A stretch of 64,000 bases of DNA, taken from an archaeon. GTDB taxonomy: Archaea; Nanobdellota; Nanobdellia; Pacearchaeales; GW2011-AR1. The stretch lies in the NCBI GenBank assembly GCA_018657525.1, contig JABHWZ010000004.1, positions 147,261-211,260 of the forward strand, written 5' to 3'. A model generated the notes under the pieces. It worked only from the letters and a program-made list of their open reading frames with translations, was not told the origin of the DNA and did no database searches. Both the position numbers and the translations under genes were made by a program. Within the stretch, counting starts at the first letter, position 1. The number at the start of each line of letters is the position of its first letter. Shown piece by piece: positions 23,300-31,520 of this stretch.

Positions 23300-24469
23300 A
23301 TGAGAGGAAAAATAGAGGCGACACCTAACGGTATAGATAATTTAAAAGATGCATTAAGATTCTGTCAAAACTTTGCACGATTTTGTTATAGTGAAAAAAC
23401 AATTGAAGAAGTTGGAGAAGAAGAGTACAATAAAATTTTAATGGAAAAAGTATTAATTAATAGGGGCCATCATTCTCCATTAGAGCAATTCACTATCAAC
23501 TATGTTTTCGAAGACCTACCCAAAGCTCTAGCAATGGTCCTTAACAATCAAAAATTCGGAGGCACTACAGAAAAATCAGCCAGATACACTTTTATTCCAG
23601 AGGACCTAGAACCAAAACAAAGAGAAAAATATATGAAATGGCACTCATGGTTCCAAGGAGGAATTGAAGCAAAATATCCTGAATCAGAATTTCCAAAACT
23701 ATACAAAAAAGGAAGTGACGGAAAAACTCCTGTAAAAAAACTATCTCAAGAAAACGCTCGTTACATGGGAAGCGTTTTTATTCCGACAAGAATGGGACAT
23801 AAAATGGACTTAGCTTACCTAAACAAAGTAGTCTATGGATTTAAACAATTCATCAAAGAAGAAAGAGACACACCAAATTATTTCAAAGGCGAATTAATAA
23901 AAAGCATGCAAAAATTTATAGAACTTCCTGAAGTCCAAAGATTCACTTATCAAGAAGGCTTTCCTCAAAAAGGTGGATTAAAATTAAATCTATTTGGACC
24001 AGCAAATGAAATAAATTACGGAGAGTCAGTTTATTCAGCCAATGACATTGCAAGCTTTGCGTCCCTAGCTCAAAGACATCGACATAGAACAATAGATCAT
24101 CATATTATAGCTGGCTACAGCCTAGGAGCCCCATTAGGATTTTTTGTCCCACCTTTAGTTGAAGAAAATAACAAAATAGCAGAATGGAGAAGGGACTTAT
24201 ACGAAATCGCAAAAGGGGACATTCCTCAAGGTCAACTAGTACGTTTTGGATTTTCAGGAAACACTCGAGAACTTCCAATGATGACTTCAGAAAGAGAATG
24301 CAACAACGCACAATTAGAAACAAATATTGGAATTACAAAATTCTTAAAAAGATATGCAAAAGAAGTCCCAGAAATAAGATTATTAATTAAGCCAGATTGC
24401 CAAAAAGAAGGATGCCCTCGAGGGGGATGTTACTTGGGTCCCGCAGAATATGGGAAGAGGATGATTTGA
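23300..24469 (+). CDS. thyX: FAD-dependent thymidylate synthase, long ThyX-like protein
   Basis: Converts dUMP to dTMP using FAD and methylene-tetrahydrofolate. The protein (389 aa) is longer than the usual ~230. It appears to hold two ThyX-like halves: the first has GHHSPLEQFTINYVFEDL and TEKSARYTF, recalling the E-x-S-x-R-Y end of the signature. The second has ASLAQRHRHRTIDHH, the RHR core of the ThyX motif, in altered form. The tail PDCQKEGCPRGGCYLG is Cys-rich. The next gene is thymidylate kinase with a one-base stop/start overlap, which strongly supports a dTMP to dTDP pathway. Confidence 0.8.
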   Translation: MRGKIEATPNGIDNLKDALRFCQNFARFCYSEKTIEEVGEEEYNKILMEKVLINRGHHSPLEQFTINYVFEDLPKALAMVLNNQKFGGTTEKSARYTFIPEDLEPKQREKYMKWHSWFQGGIEAKYPESEFPKLYKKGSDGKTPVKKLSQENARYMGSVFIPTRMGHKMDLAYLNKVVYGFKQFIKEERDTPNYFKGELIKSMQKFIELPEVQRFTYQEGFPQKGGLKLNLFGPANEINYGESVYSANDIASFASLAQRHRHRTIDHHIIAGYSLGAPLGFFVPPLVEENNKIAEWRRDLYEIAKGDIPQGQLVRFGFSGNTRELPMMTSERECNNAQLETNIGITKFLKRYAKEVPEIRLLIKPDCQKEGCPRGGCYLGPAEYGKRMI

Positions 24470-25083
24470 TGGAACGCGGATTATATATTATGTTAGAAAG
24501 TGGAGAAGGATTAGGTAAAGATTATCAAGCCGATTTATTAGAACCCTGGCTAAAACAATTTGGAAAAGTAATAAATACAAAGGAACCAGGAGGAACACCC
24601 GAGGCAGAAAAAATAAGAAAGATACTTTTAGATCCATCAAATGAATTGGATGATTTAACTGAACTATACTTATACCAAGCTGCAAGAAGAGATTTAAACC
24701 AAAAAGTAGTTCTGCCAGCAATAGATTCTGGAGAAATTGTTCTATGCAAAAGAGGATTTCCGTCAACACATGCATATCAAGGATTTGGAGGAGGAATGGA
24801 TTTGAATTTAATTGATAATCTAAATCAAAGATCAATGCAAGGAATAATGCCTGATAAAATCTTCATAATAGATGGAGATCCAGAAATTGGACTAGCAAGA
24901 GAAACAGATAAAGACAGATTTAATGCTAAAGGGTTACCCTATCATCAAAAAGTTAGAGAAGGATACTTGGATATAGAAAAAAGATATCCCGAAATAACTA
25001 CAATTATCCCCTACCTAGATGGACATCCAGAAAAAATGCAACAACAAATACAAAACGAATTAACTTCCCGTTTCAATCTTTAA
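24469..25083 (+). CDS. tmk: Thymidylate kinase-like protein with altered P-loop
   Basis: Start is ATG at 24469, overlapping the thyX stop (TGATG). Alignable to TMK: N-terminal ERGLYIMLES, then EGLGKDYQADLL where the family has GSGKTTQ, followed by TKEPGGTPEAEKIRKILL and KRGFPSTHAYQGFGG (normally DR..SS.AYQG). The P-loop Thr/Ser after Lys is Asp and the DR motif is KR, so catalysis may be changed. Length (204 aa) is normal. Tight coupling to thyX argues it still makes dTDP, or has been adapted; both are inference. Confidence 0.75.
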   Translation: MERGLYIMLESGEGLGKDYQADLLEPWLKQFGKVINTKEPGGTPEAEKIRKILLDPSNELDDLTELYLYQAARRDLNQKVVLPAIDSGEIVLCKRGFPSTHAYQGFGGGMDLNLIDNLNQRSMQGIMPDKIFIIDGDPEIGLARETDKDRFNAKGLPYHQKVREGYLDIEKRYPEITTIIPYLDGHPEKMQQQIQNELTSRFNL

Positions 25084-26452
25084 AAATATCTTTCAAAGTT
25101 TTTTCCCCAACTTCTTTACTCAAACATTTAAAACAAACATCTTTTCCAGAAGCAGAATCAATCTTCAATGAATCCAAATCAAACAATCCTCCACAATAAG
25201 AACATCGCTTCAAACAACTTTCGCAAACCGCGTCCCCGCTGAATTCCATAATCTTAACATGAGATTTACATTTAAACTTCCCACATTTTGAACAACGAAC
25301 CGCACACTTTTCACAAATCTTTTTTCCGCACTGTGCGCAAACTTTTTTTAAACAAATATTGCAAAAAATCTCATTACAAGATTCACATCTTTCCCCACAA
25401 TTTCTGCAAGTTAAATGCCCAGAAGAACATAAAATAATTTCATCCAATTTCAAATTACAAGAATCACAGAAAAAATCTGAAGATTTTTTTTCCAAAGGAT
25501 CAAACTCAAAATGCACGATCCTTGCATTTTCCTCATTCTTAAAAAACACATCACAAGAATAAACTGGATAATAAATTATCGTTGTATTCATTAATCTTGT
25601 TTTAATATCTAAACTATGTTTTTGAATTTCATCTTTTATACAAAACTCTTCTTCTTTTTTCAGCTTCTCTAACTCTGGATTATTTTTTAAATTAATAATA
25701 TCTTTTTTAATCTTCAAAATTTTATCCTCTTCACCCTCTTTCATCTCCAAACCTTTTAATTTATTTTTTAATTTTTCTAAAGAACCACTAAATTCCTGAA
25801 TATGAGTTTCATAATGCTGTTTCACTCTTTTAATCTCTTTATCTAAAATCTTACTAAGATTTTGAGAAACTTCCTGAACTTTTTCTTCAAGCAAAAAGTT
25901 CAATTTATTTTTAGCAAGCTTATAAAATTCTTGAACATTTTCAAAAGCAACATCTCTTTTTTTACCCTCCAATATTTCATACTTTTCTAAATCAAAATCT
26001 ATAATTTTACCATCCTTAACAAAAACATTTGTTAAAACTTGTTTTTTATCATTCAAATATTGGAAAGTTGTAATAAAGGAAAAACGAAGAAAAAAATTAT
26101 TTTGATGTTTTTTTGTTATATTTGTAATCTTACAATTCCTCAAAAGAATTTTTTTTTCTAATTCTTCTTTAATTTCCGGATTAAAATTAATTTTTAATAA
26201 AGTTGTTTGTCCTCGCCCATCTAAATAATCATTAATTGACTTTAATAAAAAGCTCCCAGAAGACAAAACTTCAATTTCAGAAGAAGCTACTCCTTTTTCA
26301 AATGCAAATTTATACGACCCTTTTCTTCCACAAAACTTTTCGAAACTCTCTGGAACATTTTTAACAAATAAAACTCCCCCTTTAAAATTAACCTCACATT
26401 GCAAACTCTCAAAAAATTTTGAAACAAAATTCTTCACTCTTTCACTTTCCAT
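25073..26452 (-). CDS. Coiled-coil protein with C-terminal multi-zinc-ribbon array, partner of the SNF2 helicase
   Basis: Not a named family. Residues 1-160 are alpha/beta, 170-270 a long coiled coil, and from about 335 there is a chain of CxxC pairs (CDSC, CRNCGERCESC, CNICLKKVCAQCGKKICEKC, CSKCGKFKCKSH, CESCLKRCSYC, CFKC) giving roughly five or six treble-clef/RING-like zinc sites. The start lies inside the end of the SNF2 helicase gene (19-base overlap), so the two are co-expressed and probably form a complex. It might target or regulate the helicase on nucleoprotein or ubiquitin-like substrates; inference. Confidence 0.7.
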   Translation of the reverse strand: MESERVKNFVSKFFESLQCEVNFKGGVLFVKNVPESFEKFCGRKGSYKFAFEKGVASSEIEVLSSGSFLLKSINDYLDGRGQTTLLKINFNPEIKEELEKKILLRNCKITNITKKHQNNFFLRFSFITTFQYLNDKKQVLTNVFVKDGKIIDFDLEKYEILEGKKRDVAFENVQEFYKLAKNKLNFLLEEKVQEVSQNLSKILDKEIKRVKQHYETHIQEFSGSLEKLKNKLKGLEMKEGEEDKILKIKKDIINLKNNPELEKLKKEEEFCIKDEIQKHSLDIKTRLMNTTIIYYPVYSCDVFFKNEENARIVHFEFDPLEKKSSDFFCDSCNLKLDEIILCSSGHLTCRNCGERCESCNEIFCNICLKKVCAQCGKKICEKCAVRCSKCGKFKCKSHVKIMEFSGDAVCESCLKRCSYCGGLFDLDSLKIDSASGKDVCFKCLSKEVGEKTLKDIFKD

Positions 26453-28227
26453 TCTCCCAATGCCTCCTTGGTATAATCTTTTTCTTTCTCATACTCTTCA
26501 ATTCCACCCTCAATTATTTCGGCTATTTTATCAACTTCTGAAGAAAAAATATTCAAATTATTTTTAGAATCAATAAAAGAATTCATCAATCTCTCTTCAA
26601 TTTTACTCTTTCCAGTTTTCCCCTCGTCGTCCAAACCCAAATTAAATAAAATAATCGGCAATTCCCCAATAACCAATCCAACACAACACATTTTATTTAT
26701 AATTAAATCCACTACATACTCTTCCATTGTATGTTTCGTCGCCAAACTATAAATATTCATGTCATTTTTTTGACCTATTCTATCTAACCTACCAATTCTT
26801 TGCTCTACTGACATAGGATTCCACGGCAAATCATAATTAATCAAATTCTTACAGAACTGAAAATTCAACCCCTCACATCCAGTCTCAGTACTAATCATTA
26901 TATTCGCTGATTCCTTAAATTCCTTAATTCTCTGAGTCTTCTCTTCTCTATCCAATCCCCCCATAAATTCCACAACTTTCAAATTATAAGGTTCTAATTT
27001 CTCAGCAATATATTTCAAAGTTGTAGGATGTTTTGTATAAATTAAAGTCTTAGAATTAGAATCTTCTTTTAAAACTTTTTCCACAATTTCAATTAACTTA
27101 TCCATTTTTGAATCAATTTTCAAATTTTTATATTCATTCAAAATCTGTCTTGCAATTTCTTTAGTTTTTTCATGATACTTATCATCATTAATAATCCTTG
27201 TCAAAGATTCCATAGCAGAACGCGACGAACTAGTTATCTTTGGTAAAATAGCAAAAACAATTAACCGACTATTGATCGGAGTTCCATTAGCCGCAAAATA
27301 CTGAGTTTTTAATAAATCGCAAATTGCATTATAAATATCAAGTTCTTTTTGAGTCGGTTCCACTGCTACAATCTTCGGAATTCTTTTTTTATAATCAATT
27401 CCAATCTTACTTCTAATTCTTCTAACCATAACTTCCTGTAACCTCTCCCTAAGTTCCTTTGGATTCAAAGGATACCTTTTGTTACCCTTATTCAAAAACT
27501 TTTTTCGAAACTCTTTAATCGTCCCGAGATGTCCTCGTTTCAATAAATGCAAAAGATTATACAATTCTAATAAATCATTTTGAAATGGAGTCGCAGTCAA
27601 TAATAAAAATCTTTTTTTCTGAATCTTATCCACAAATTTCCAACGCACAGTATTTTTAGCTTTAAGTTTATGAGCCTCGTCGACAATTAAGATATCCCAA
27701 GAGATTTCATGAGCCTTAGAATGTTTATATTTTTTATTCTCTTTATTATAATTCTTAACCCTATCAATAGATGCGATTAAAAAATTGGACTGTTCCCAAC
27801 TTGATTCGTTTTCAATAATTGTAAAATCAAGTTCAAATTTTTCTTTTAATTCCGCAACCCATTGATCAACTAGCGACGGAGGGGTAAGAATTAAGGCTTT
27901 TTTGACAAAGCCCCTCATAATACATTCTTTCAAAACAATCCCTGTTGTAATTGTTTTACCCAACCCTACCTCATCCGCCAACAAAGCCGAACCATTTAAA
28001 TCTCGAAGAATTTGCAAAGCCCCCTCTGTTTGATGTGGCAGATTATATTCCAAATTTCTTTTTATAACATCGTAAGACAAAAGTTCATTTATCTCAGTCT
28101 CTTTAGAAATCTCTTCTGCTTCAACTTTCAAATTCAAAACTTCCTCAGATTCAAATTCCTGTTTATCTAATTTCTCAAATAAAAGATCATCCTCTGAAAA
28201 AGATTGATTAATAACAATATCGACCAT
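26434..28227 (-). CDS. SNF2/RapA-like DNA-dependent ATPase (superfamily 2)
   Basis: All helicase motifs are present: Walker A LLADEVGLGKTITTGIVL near residue 86, Ia LILTPPSLVDQW, motif II IVDEAHKLK near residue 178, III LLLTATPFQND, V STETGCEGLNFQFC and VI EQRIGRLDRIGQ near residue 470. This layout is typical of SNF2-family remodellers of the RapA/HepA kind rather than of true DNA-unwinding helicases. About 70 C-terminal residues are acidic and Lys-rich. It may recycle RNA polymerase or displace chromatin proteins. Transcribed with the overlapping zinc-ribbon gene. Confidence 0.9.
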   Translation of the reverse strand: MVDIVINQSFSEDDLLFEKLDKQEFESEEVLNLKVEAEEISKETEINELLSYDVIKRNLEYNLPHQTEGALQILRDLNGSALLADEVGLGKTITTGIVLKECIMRGFVKKALILTPPSLVDQWVAELKEKFELDFTIIENESSWEQSNFLIASIDRVKNYNKENKKYKHSKAHEISWDILIVDEAHKLKAKNTVRWKFVDKIQKKRFLLLTATPFQNDLLELYNLLHLLKRGHLGTIKEFRKKFLNKGNKRYPLNPKELRERLQEVMVRRIRSKIGIDYKKRIPKIVAVEPTQKELDIYNAICDLLKTQYFAANGTPINSRLIVFAILPKITSSSRSAMESLTRIINDDKYHEKTKEIARQILNEYKNLKIDSKMDKLIEIVEKVLKEDSNSKTLIYTKHPTTLKYIAEKLEPYNLKVVEFMGGLDREEKTQRIKEFKESANIMISTETGCEGLNFQFCKNLINYDLPWNPMSVEQRIGRLDRIGQKNDMNIYSLATKHTMEEYVVDLIINKMCCVGLVIGELPIILFNLGLDDEGKTGKSKIEERLMNSFIDSKNNLNIFSSEVDKIAEIIEGGIEEYEKEKDYTKEALGEWKVKE

Positions 28228-28289
28228 CTTGGAAGAAAGAAATTTTACGCTTTTTTAAATATACTACTTCAAAAATTCTAATCTCTAAA

Positions 28290-28646
28290 TTACTTCCCTC
28301 TCTTATCTTTTTTCTTTCTCCCTTTCCTTCCCTTTCTTTTCTTTGGAAACGGCACAACATTCTCTTGCTCTCCTTCAGTAGAAAAATATCTCTCTTTTCC
28401 AGTTCCGTGCTCCAAATATCTTCGAAGATGATAACACCCCTTCCTTTCACAACTACGCAATAATCTTTTTCCAGTAATTATCCCATCATGTTCCCTATAA
28501 TCGCAAAACGCCACGTATCTTCCCACTCCTTTTTTATCTCGTACAGAATTACAAAGCCCTCTTCTCTCTAACTCTTCCTGGTAAATATAAGAATTTCCTT
28601 CTATACGTGATGGAGTCCATTCAAAAACATCTGCTTTTTGTCCCAT
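28290..28646 (-). CDS. Uncharacterised basic-tailed protein, 118 aa
   Basis: Starts MGQKADVFEWTPSRIEGNSY and contains CNSVRDKKGVGRYVAFCDYREHDGI and CERKGCYHLRRYL, so four Cys that could bind a metal. The last 20 residues are almost all Lys/Arg/Gly, suggesting RNA or DNA binding. Same strand as the SNF2 pair, 60 bases upstream. Not recognised. Confidence 0.6.
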   Translation of the reverse strand: MGQKADVFEWTPSRIEGNSYIYQEELERRGLCNSVRDKKGVGRYVAFCDYREHDGIITGKRLLRSCERKGCYHLRRYLEHGTGKERYFSTEGEQENVVPFPKKRKGRKGRKKKDKRGK

Positions 28647-28696
28647 AAAAAAACAACCAAATAACTCTTTTTAAAATTAATTGTTTGAAAAATCCT

Positions 28697-28813
28697 TAAG
28701 GGAATCGTTCGCAGGAGGCAAAGAGAAAACGATTCTCACTCACAAATCTCTGACGAGATTTGTCAACCTATTTTTTTCTACCACTGTAGGTTCTTTTTTT
28801 AAAAAAAGAACCC
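28697..28813 (+). repeat. Structured intergenic repeat, copy A
   Basis: The spacer contains, in order, AGGAGGCAAAGAGAAAACGA, TTCTCACTCACAAATCT with the hairpin AAATCTctgacgAGATTT, the short dyad CTACcactGTAG, and the perfect palindrome GGTTCTTTTTTTAAAAAAAGAACC. The same blocks in the same order occur in reverse complement at 54217-54401, where the AAATCTT/AAGATTT stem is kept with changed bases. It is a dispersed intergenic element, possibly an untranslated RNA or a MITE-like repeat. It lies just before the cyclophilin gene. Confidence 0.65.
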
Positions 28814-28847
28814 CAAGTTTTAAAAACCAAATTTCCCAATTTAAATA

Positions 28848-29408
28848 ATGAACAAAACAACAATCTTTATAATTGTTGCAGCAATACTAATCATAGGTTT
28901 CTTATTCAAGGGACCGCTAACAGGAAACACAGCAAAAATGGAAAATTCAAAAGTTTTAATGAAAACATCAATGGGGGAAATTGAAATAGAATTATACGAA
29001 GACGAAATGCCCATCACAGCAGGCAATTTCAAAAAGCTCGTTCAAGAAGGATTCTACGACGGAGTTATTTTCCATAGAATCATTGATAATTTTATGCTCC
29101 AAGGTGGAGACCCGACTGGAACAGGAATGGGCGGACCAGGTTATGAAATCAAGGACGAATTCACTAAAACAAAATTAGATGAAAACAACAGAGGAACACT
29201 TTCAATGGCAAACGCCGGACCAAACACAGGCGGATCACAATTCTTCATAAATTTAGTAAACAATAATTTTCTCGACGGAAAACATCCTGTTTTCGGAAAG
29301 GTCACAAAAGGAATGGACGTCATAGACAAAATAGCAAAAGTTCAAACAAACGCGCAAGACAGACCAATGGAAAAAGTAGTAATGGAATCAGTTAGTTTAG
29401 TAGAATAA
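28848..29408 (+). CDS. Membrane-anchored cyclophilin-type peptidyl-prolyl isomerase
   Basis: N-terminal TM anchor (TIFIIVAAILIIGFLF), then the juxtamembrane GPLTGNTAKM, then a complete cyclophilin domain: FHRIIDNFMLQGGDPTGTG with catalytic Arg and Gln, LSMANAGPNTGGSQFFINL, and HPVFGKVTKGMDVI. It catalyses cis-trans isomerisation of prolyl bonds, here on the outer face of the membrane to help fold secreted proteins. Short loops make it a bacterial/archaeal type. TATA-like GTTTTAAAAACC about 30 bases before the ATG. Confidence 0.93.
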   Translation: MNKTTIFIIVAAILIIGFLFKGPLTGNTAKMENSKVLMKTSMGEIEIELYEDEMPITAGNFKKLVQEGFYDGVIFHRIIDNFMLQGGDPTGTGMGGPGYEIKDEFTKTKLDENNRGTLSMANAGPNTGGSQFFINLVNNNFLDGKHPVFGKVTKGMDVIDKIAKVQTNAQDRPMEKVVMESVSLVE

Positions 29409-29503
29409 TTTTAGGTTTTTAATAAATTAATATTTATCTCGTTTTTAATTATTGAGTTTAAGCAAATCAAAAGATTTATAAGGGTATATCATCTGATATA
29501 ACT

Positions 29504-29557
29504 ATGAAAAAGGTAATGAAAGTGGGTGCTCTAGGAGAACGCGGGGATAAAGAATGA
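29504..29557 (+). CDS. Possible upstream peptide (17 aa) of the wHTH/RelE module
   Basis: ATG 29504 opens MKKVMKVGALGERGDKE and stops at TGA overlapping the ATG at 29554 (ATGA). A TATA-like GATTTATAAGG at about 29472-29482 predicts transcription start near this ATG, so the peptide would be the first thing translated. It may be a leader that sets expression of the antitoxin-like gene. Confidence 0.35.
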   Translation: MKKVMKVGALGERGDKE

Positions 29558-29853
29558 ATTTACTAAGAATGGAAAAGAAAACTCTTGCAAGATCACCAAG
29601 ACTAGACACTGTACTAATGGTAGAAAAGTTTATACAAGAAAAAGATGGAGAATACAAGAAAAAACAGCTTTGGGAGAGCTTACCTAAAAAAATGATGTAT
29701 CAAACATACAGCACAATAATAGATTACTTACTAATTTCTGGAAAAATTTCCGTAGACAGTGAAGGAAAAATTGGGTGGATATTTTATCCTGAAGAAGCGA
29801 AAGAACGACTTAAGATGGCACACCTAACTTGGAAAGGAGGAAAGAAAAAGTGA
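29554..29853 (+). CDS. Winged-helix antitoxin-like protein (copy 1)
   Basis: A small winged-helix protein: LDTVLMVEKFIQEKDGEYKKKQLWESL, a recognition helix region QTYSTIIDYLLISGKIS and the wing KIGWIFYP. It aligns end to end with the 54451-54714 product, whose start matches Met at 29569, so translation may begin there; the ATG at 29554 is kept because it is coupled to a 17-aa leader ORF. It precedes and overlaps a RelE-like gene, so it is the probable DNA-binding antitoxin and autorepressor. Confidence 0.65.
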   Translation: MNLLRMEKKTLARSPRLDTVLMVEKFIQEKDGEYKKKQLWESLPKKMMYQTYSTIIDYLLISGKISVDSEGKIGWIFYPEEAKERLKMAHLTWKGGKKK

Positions 29854-30170
29854 GAAAACCTTGCGAAATACAATTCGTAAACAAAAAAGTCCATGAGACA
29901 TACAAAAAATTAAAAGAAAAACCATTAAAAGATCAACTAGAAAAGGCATTATGCGACATAGAAGAAAATCCTTTCTGTGGAATTCAAATTCCAAAAAAAC
30001 TAATTCCAAAAGACTACATAAAAAAACACAACATCGGTAACGTGTGGAAATATAATCTCCCTGGAGCATGGAGACTTATTTATTCAATACGAGGCGGGGA
30101 AGTAACAATCATCACAATTATTCTAGATTGGATGGATCACAAAACATACGAAAAGAAGTTCAAATACTAA
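29850..30170 (+). CDS. RelE/ParE-family toxin-like protein (copy 1)
   Basis: The RelE/ParE fold is seen in the C-terminal beta-sheet: NVWKYNLPGAWRLIYSIRGG then VTIITIILDWMDHKTYEKKF, the family's Y-R-hydrophobic-Y-x-I/V pattern followed by HKxY. RelE members cleave mRNA on the ribosome and ParE poisons gyrase; which applies is unclear. GTG at 29850 is preferred: it overlaps the antitoxin stop (GTGA) and follows GGAGG by about nine bases. The longer track start (29829) lies inside the antitoxin gene. Confidence 0.68.
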   Translation: MRKPCEIQFVNKKVHETYKKLKEKPLKDQLEKALCDIEENPFCGIQIPKKLIPKDYIKKHNIGNVWKYNLPGAWRLIYSIRGGEVTIITIILDWMDHKTYEKKFKY

Positions 30171-30216
30171 TCTGCCTATCTGTCCCTCCAATCATCGCTT
30201 TTTATCTAACCTAAAA

Positions 30217-30456
30217 TTATTTCTTTCTCATAATTATATCAAGAATAGCTAAAATAATTCCGACGCCAAATAAACTATAAGTAAGCCACCGATTACTATC
30301 ATTAAAAATAATTCCCATAAAAATAAAAATAAATGCAACACTCGTCAACGGCGTAAGCGGCTTCACTTTCTTATTCATCCTCATAACGAAAGCAACCAAG
30401 GCTAACACTATCAAAACTGCGATAAGAATCATAATGTATATTTGTGACGCGACCAT
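30217..30456 (-). CDS. Small membrane protein, 79 aa
   Basis: Three TM segments (IYIMILIAVLIVLALVAFVM, TPLTSVAFIFIFMGIIF, LTYSLFGVGIILAILDIIM) with a Lys-rich loop. ATG at 30456 (MVASQIYI) is the only ATG at the N-terminus. Not recognised; found downstream of tspO on the same strand. Confidence 0.6.
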   Translation of the reverse strand: MVASQIYIMILIAVLIVLALVAFVMRMNKKVKPLTPLTSVAFIFIFMGIIFNDSNRWLTYSLFGVGIILAILDIIMRKK

Positions 30457-30556
30457 GACCAATCAATCCAAAACAATTATTTAAACCCATCGCTACTATT
30501 ATCACTAAAGGTGTAACAAGTAATCAAATCGCTACGCTCGTATAACAAAAACAAAC

Positions 30557-31027
30557 CTATCTATTCAAACTCCAAATGGCCCAATTCAAAAAACTAGCAA
30601 AACCTACCCAAAGAAAATAAGGTATTAATAAATATCCAGCAAATCTATTTACAAAATAAAAATAAAATCCAGTAGTAATAATAAATATCAATAAAATAAA
30701 AATTTCTACTAAAGACCATAAAGGACTATTAATTCCAAAAAACAAATAGCTCCAAAGAACATTGAGTATAAACTGTGATCCAAAAAAAACTAAAGCGACA
30801 GTTCTAACATTTGAAGAGGGTGCTACCCAAACAAGATAAAGTGCTATCCCCATTAAACTAAACAATAAAGTCCAAACCGGACCGAACACCCAACTAGGTG
30901 GATTAAAACTAGGCTTGTTGATATTTTTATACCACCCCCCGTCAGAAGCAGTCCAAATCGCGCCAAAAGAACCAATTAGATTACACGCAATAATAAGACC
31001 TATTAATAAAAACCAATTCACTCTCAT
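30557..31027 (-). CDS. tspO: TspO/MBR-family membrane protein
   Basis: Five TM helices with the family hallmarks: WYKNINKPSFNPPSWVFGPVWT near the start, the N-x-x-W-S-Y-L-F-F-G segment LNVLWSYLFFG, and the terminal WVGFASFLNWAIWSLN. TspO proteins bind porphyrins and other hydrophobic ligands and act in stress or tetrapyrrole handling. Full length (156 aa). No haem genes are in the window, so ligand and role remain open. Confidence 0.93.
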   Translation of the reverse strand: MRVNWFLLIGLIIACNLIGSFGAIWTASDGGWYKNINKPSFNPPSWVFGPVWTLLFSLMGIALYLVWVAPSSNVRTVALVFFGSQFILNVLWSYLFFGINSPLWSLVEIFILLIFIITTGFYFYFVNRFAGYLLIPYFLWVGFASFLNWAIWSLNR

Positions 31028-31103
31028 ATAATCTTGAACAAAAGTATATTTATAAAATATCCCTCACCAAAAGAACTATATAATTCCTTTATATAATAGT
31101 AAA

Positions 31104-31520
31104 ATGGTAAGAATAAACTTAGTCAACCCCAAGAAACTTTCAGATCAACATCTAATCGCCGAATACAACGAAATCCTAATGCTAATTGGCCACATCAAAA
31201 AATTCCCAAAAATAAATAACCCTCCAAAAAACTACACATTAGGAAAAGGTCATATAAACTTCTTCAAAAATAAGACAAAATACCTAAAAGCCCGACACGA
31301 ACTAATTAAGAAAGAAATGAAAATCAGAGGATTCAAAACCAACAAAACAATAAAGTTATCTCAATTTAAAAAAGAGCAAAAAGAAAACTGGAAACCCAAA
31401 AAAACAGATTTAGAAATCATCAAAAAAAGAATAATAAGTAAAATAAAACTTAAAACAAATTATTACAGATATTACAAAGAGAAAAAGAGTGCTAAATTTT
31501 TAATTGAGTTATTGAAATAA
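31104..31520 (+). CDS. Pyrimidine dimer DNA glycosylase / T4 endonuclease V-like
   Basis: The N-terminus MVRINLVNPKKLSDQHLIAE tracks phage T4 endonuclease V (MTRINLTLVSELADQHLMAE) closely, including Arg3 and catalytic Glu23. Downstream LGKGHINFFKNKTKYLKARHELIKKEMKIRGF and YYRYY also correspond. The enzyme would excise UV-induced cyclobutane dimers. T4 EndoV uses the alpha-amino group of Thr2 as nucleophile; here residue 2 is Val, which Met aminopeptidase would still expose. Length (138 aa) equals the phage protein. TATA-like box with CTTTATATAATAG just upstream. Confidence 0.88.
   Translation: MVRINLVNPKKLSDQHLIAEYNEILMLIGHIKKFPKINNPPKNYTLGKGHINFFKNKTKYLKARHELIKKEMKIRGFKTNKTIKLSQFKKEQKENWKPKKTDLEIIKKRIISKIKLKTNYYRYYKEKKSAKFLIELLK

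Noticed and set aside
25073-28646. Reading the SNF2 pair as a DISARM or other named defence system
   Set aside because: No methyltransferase, phospholipase-D nuclease or other defining gene is present; neighbours are a dTMP pathway pair and a small basic protein.
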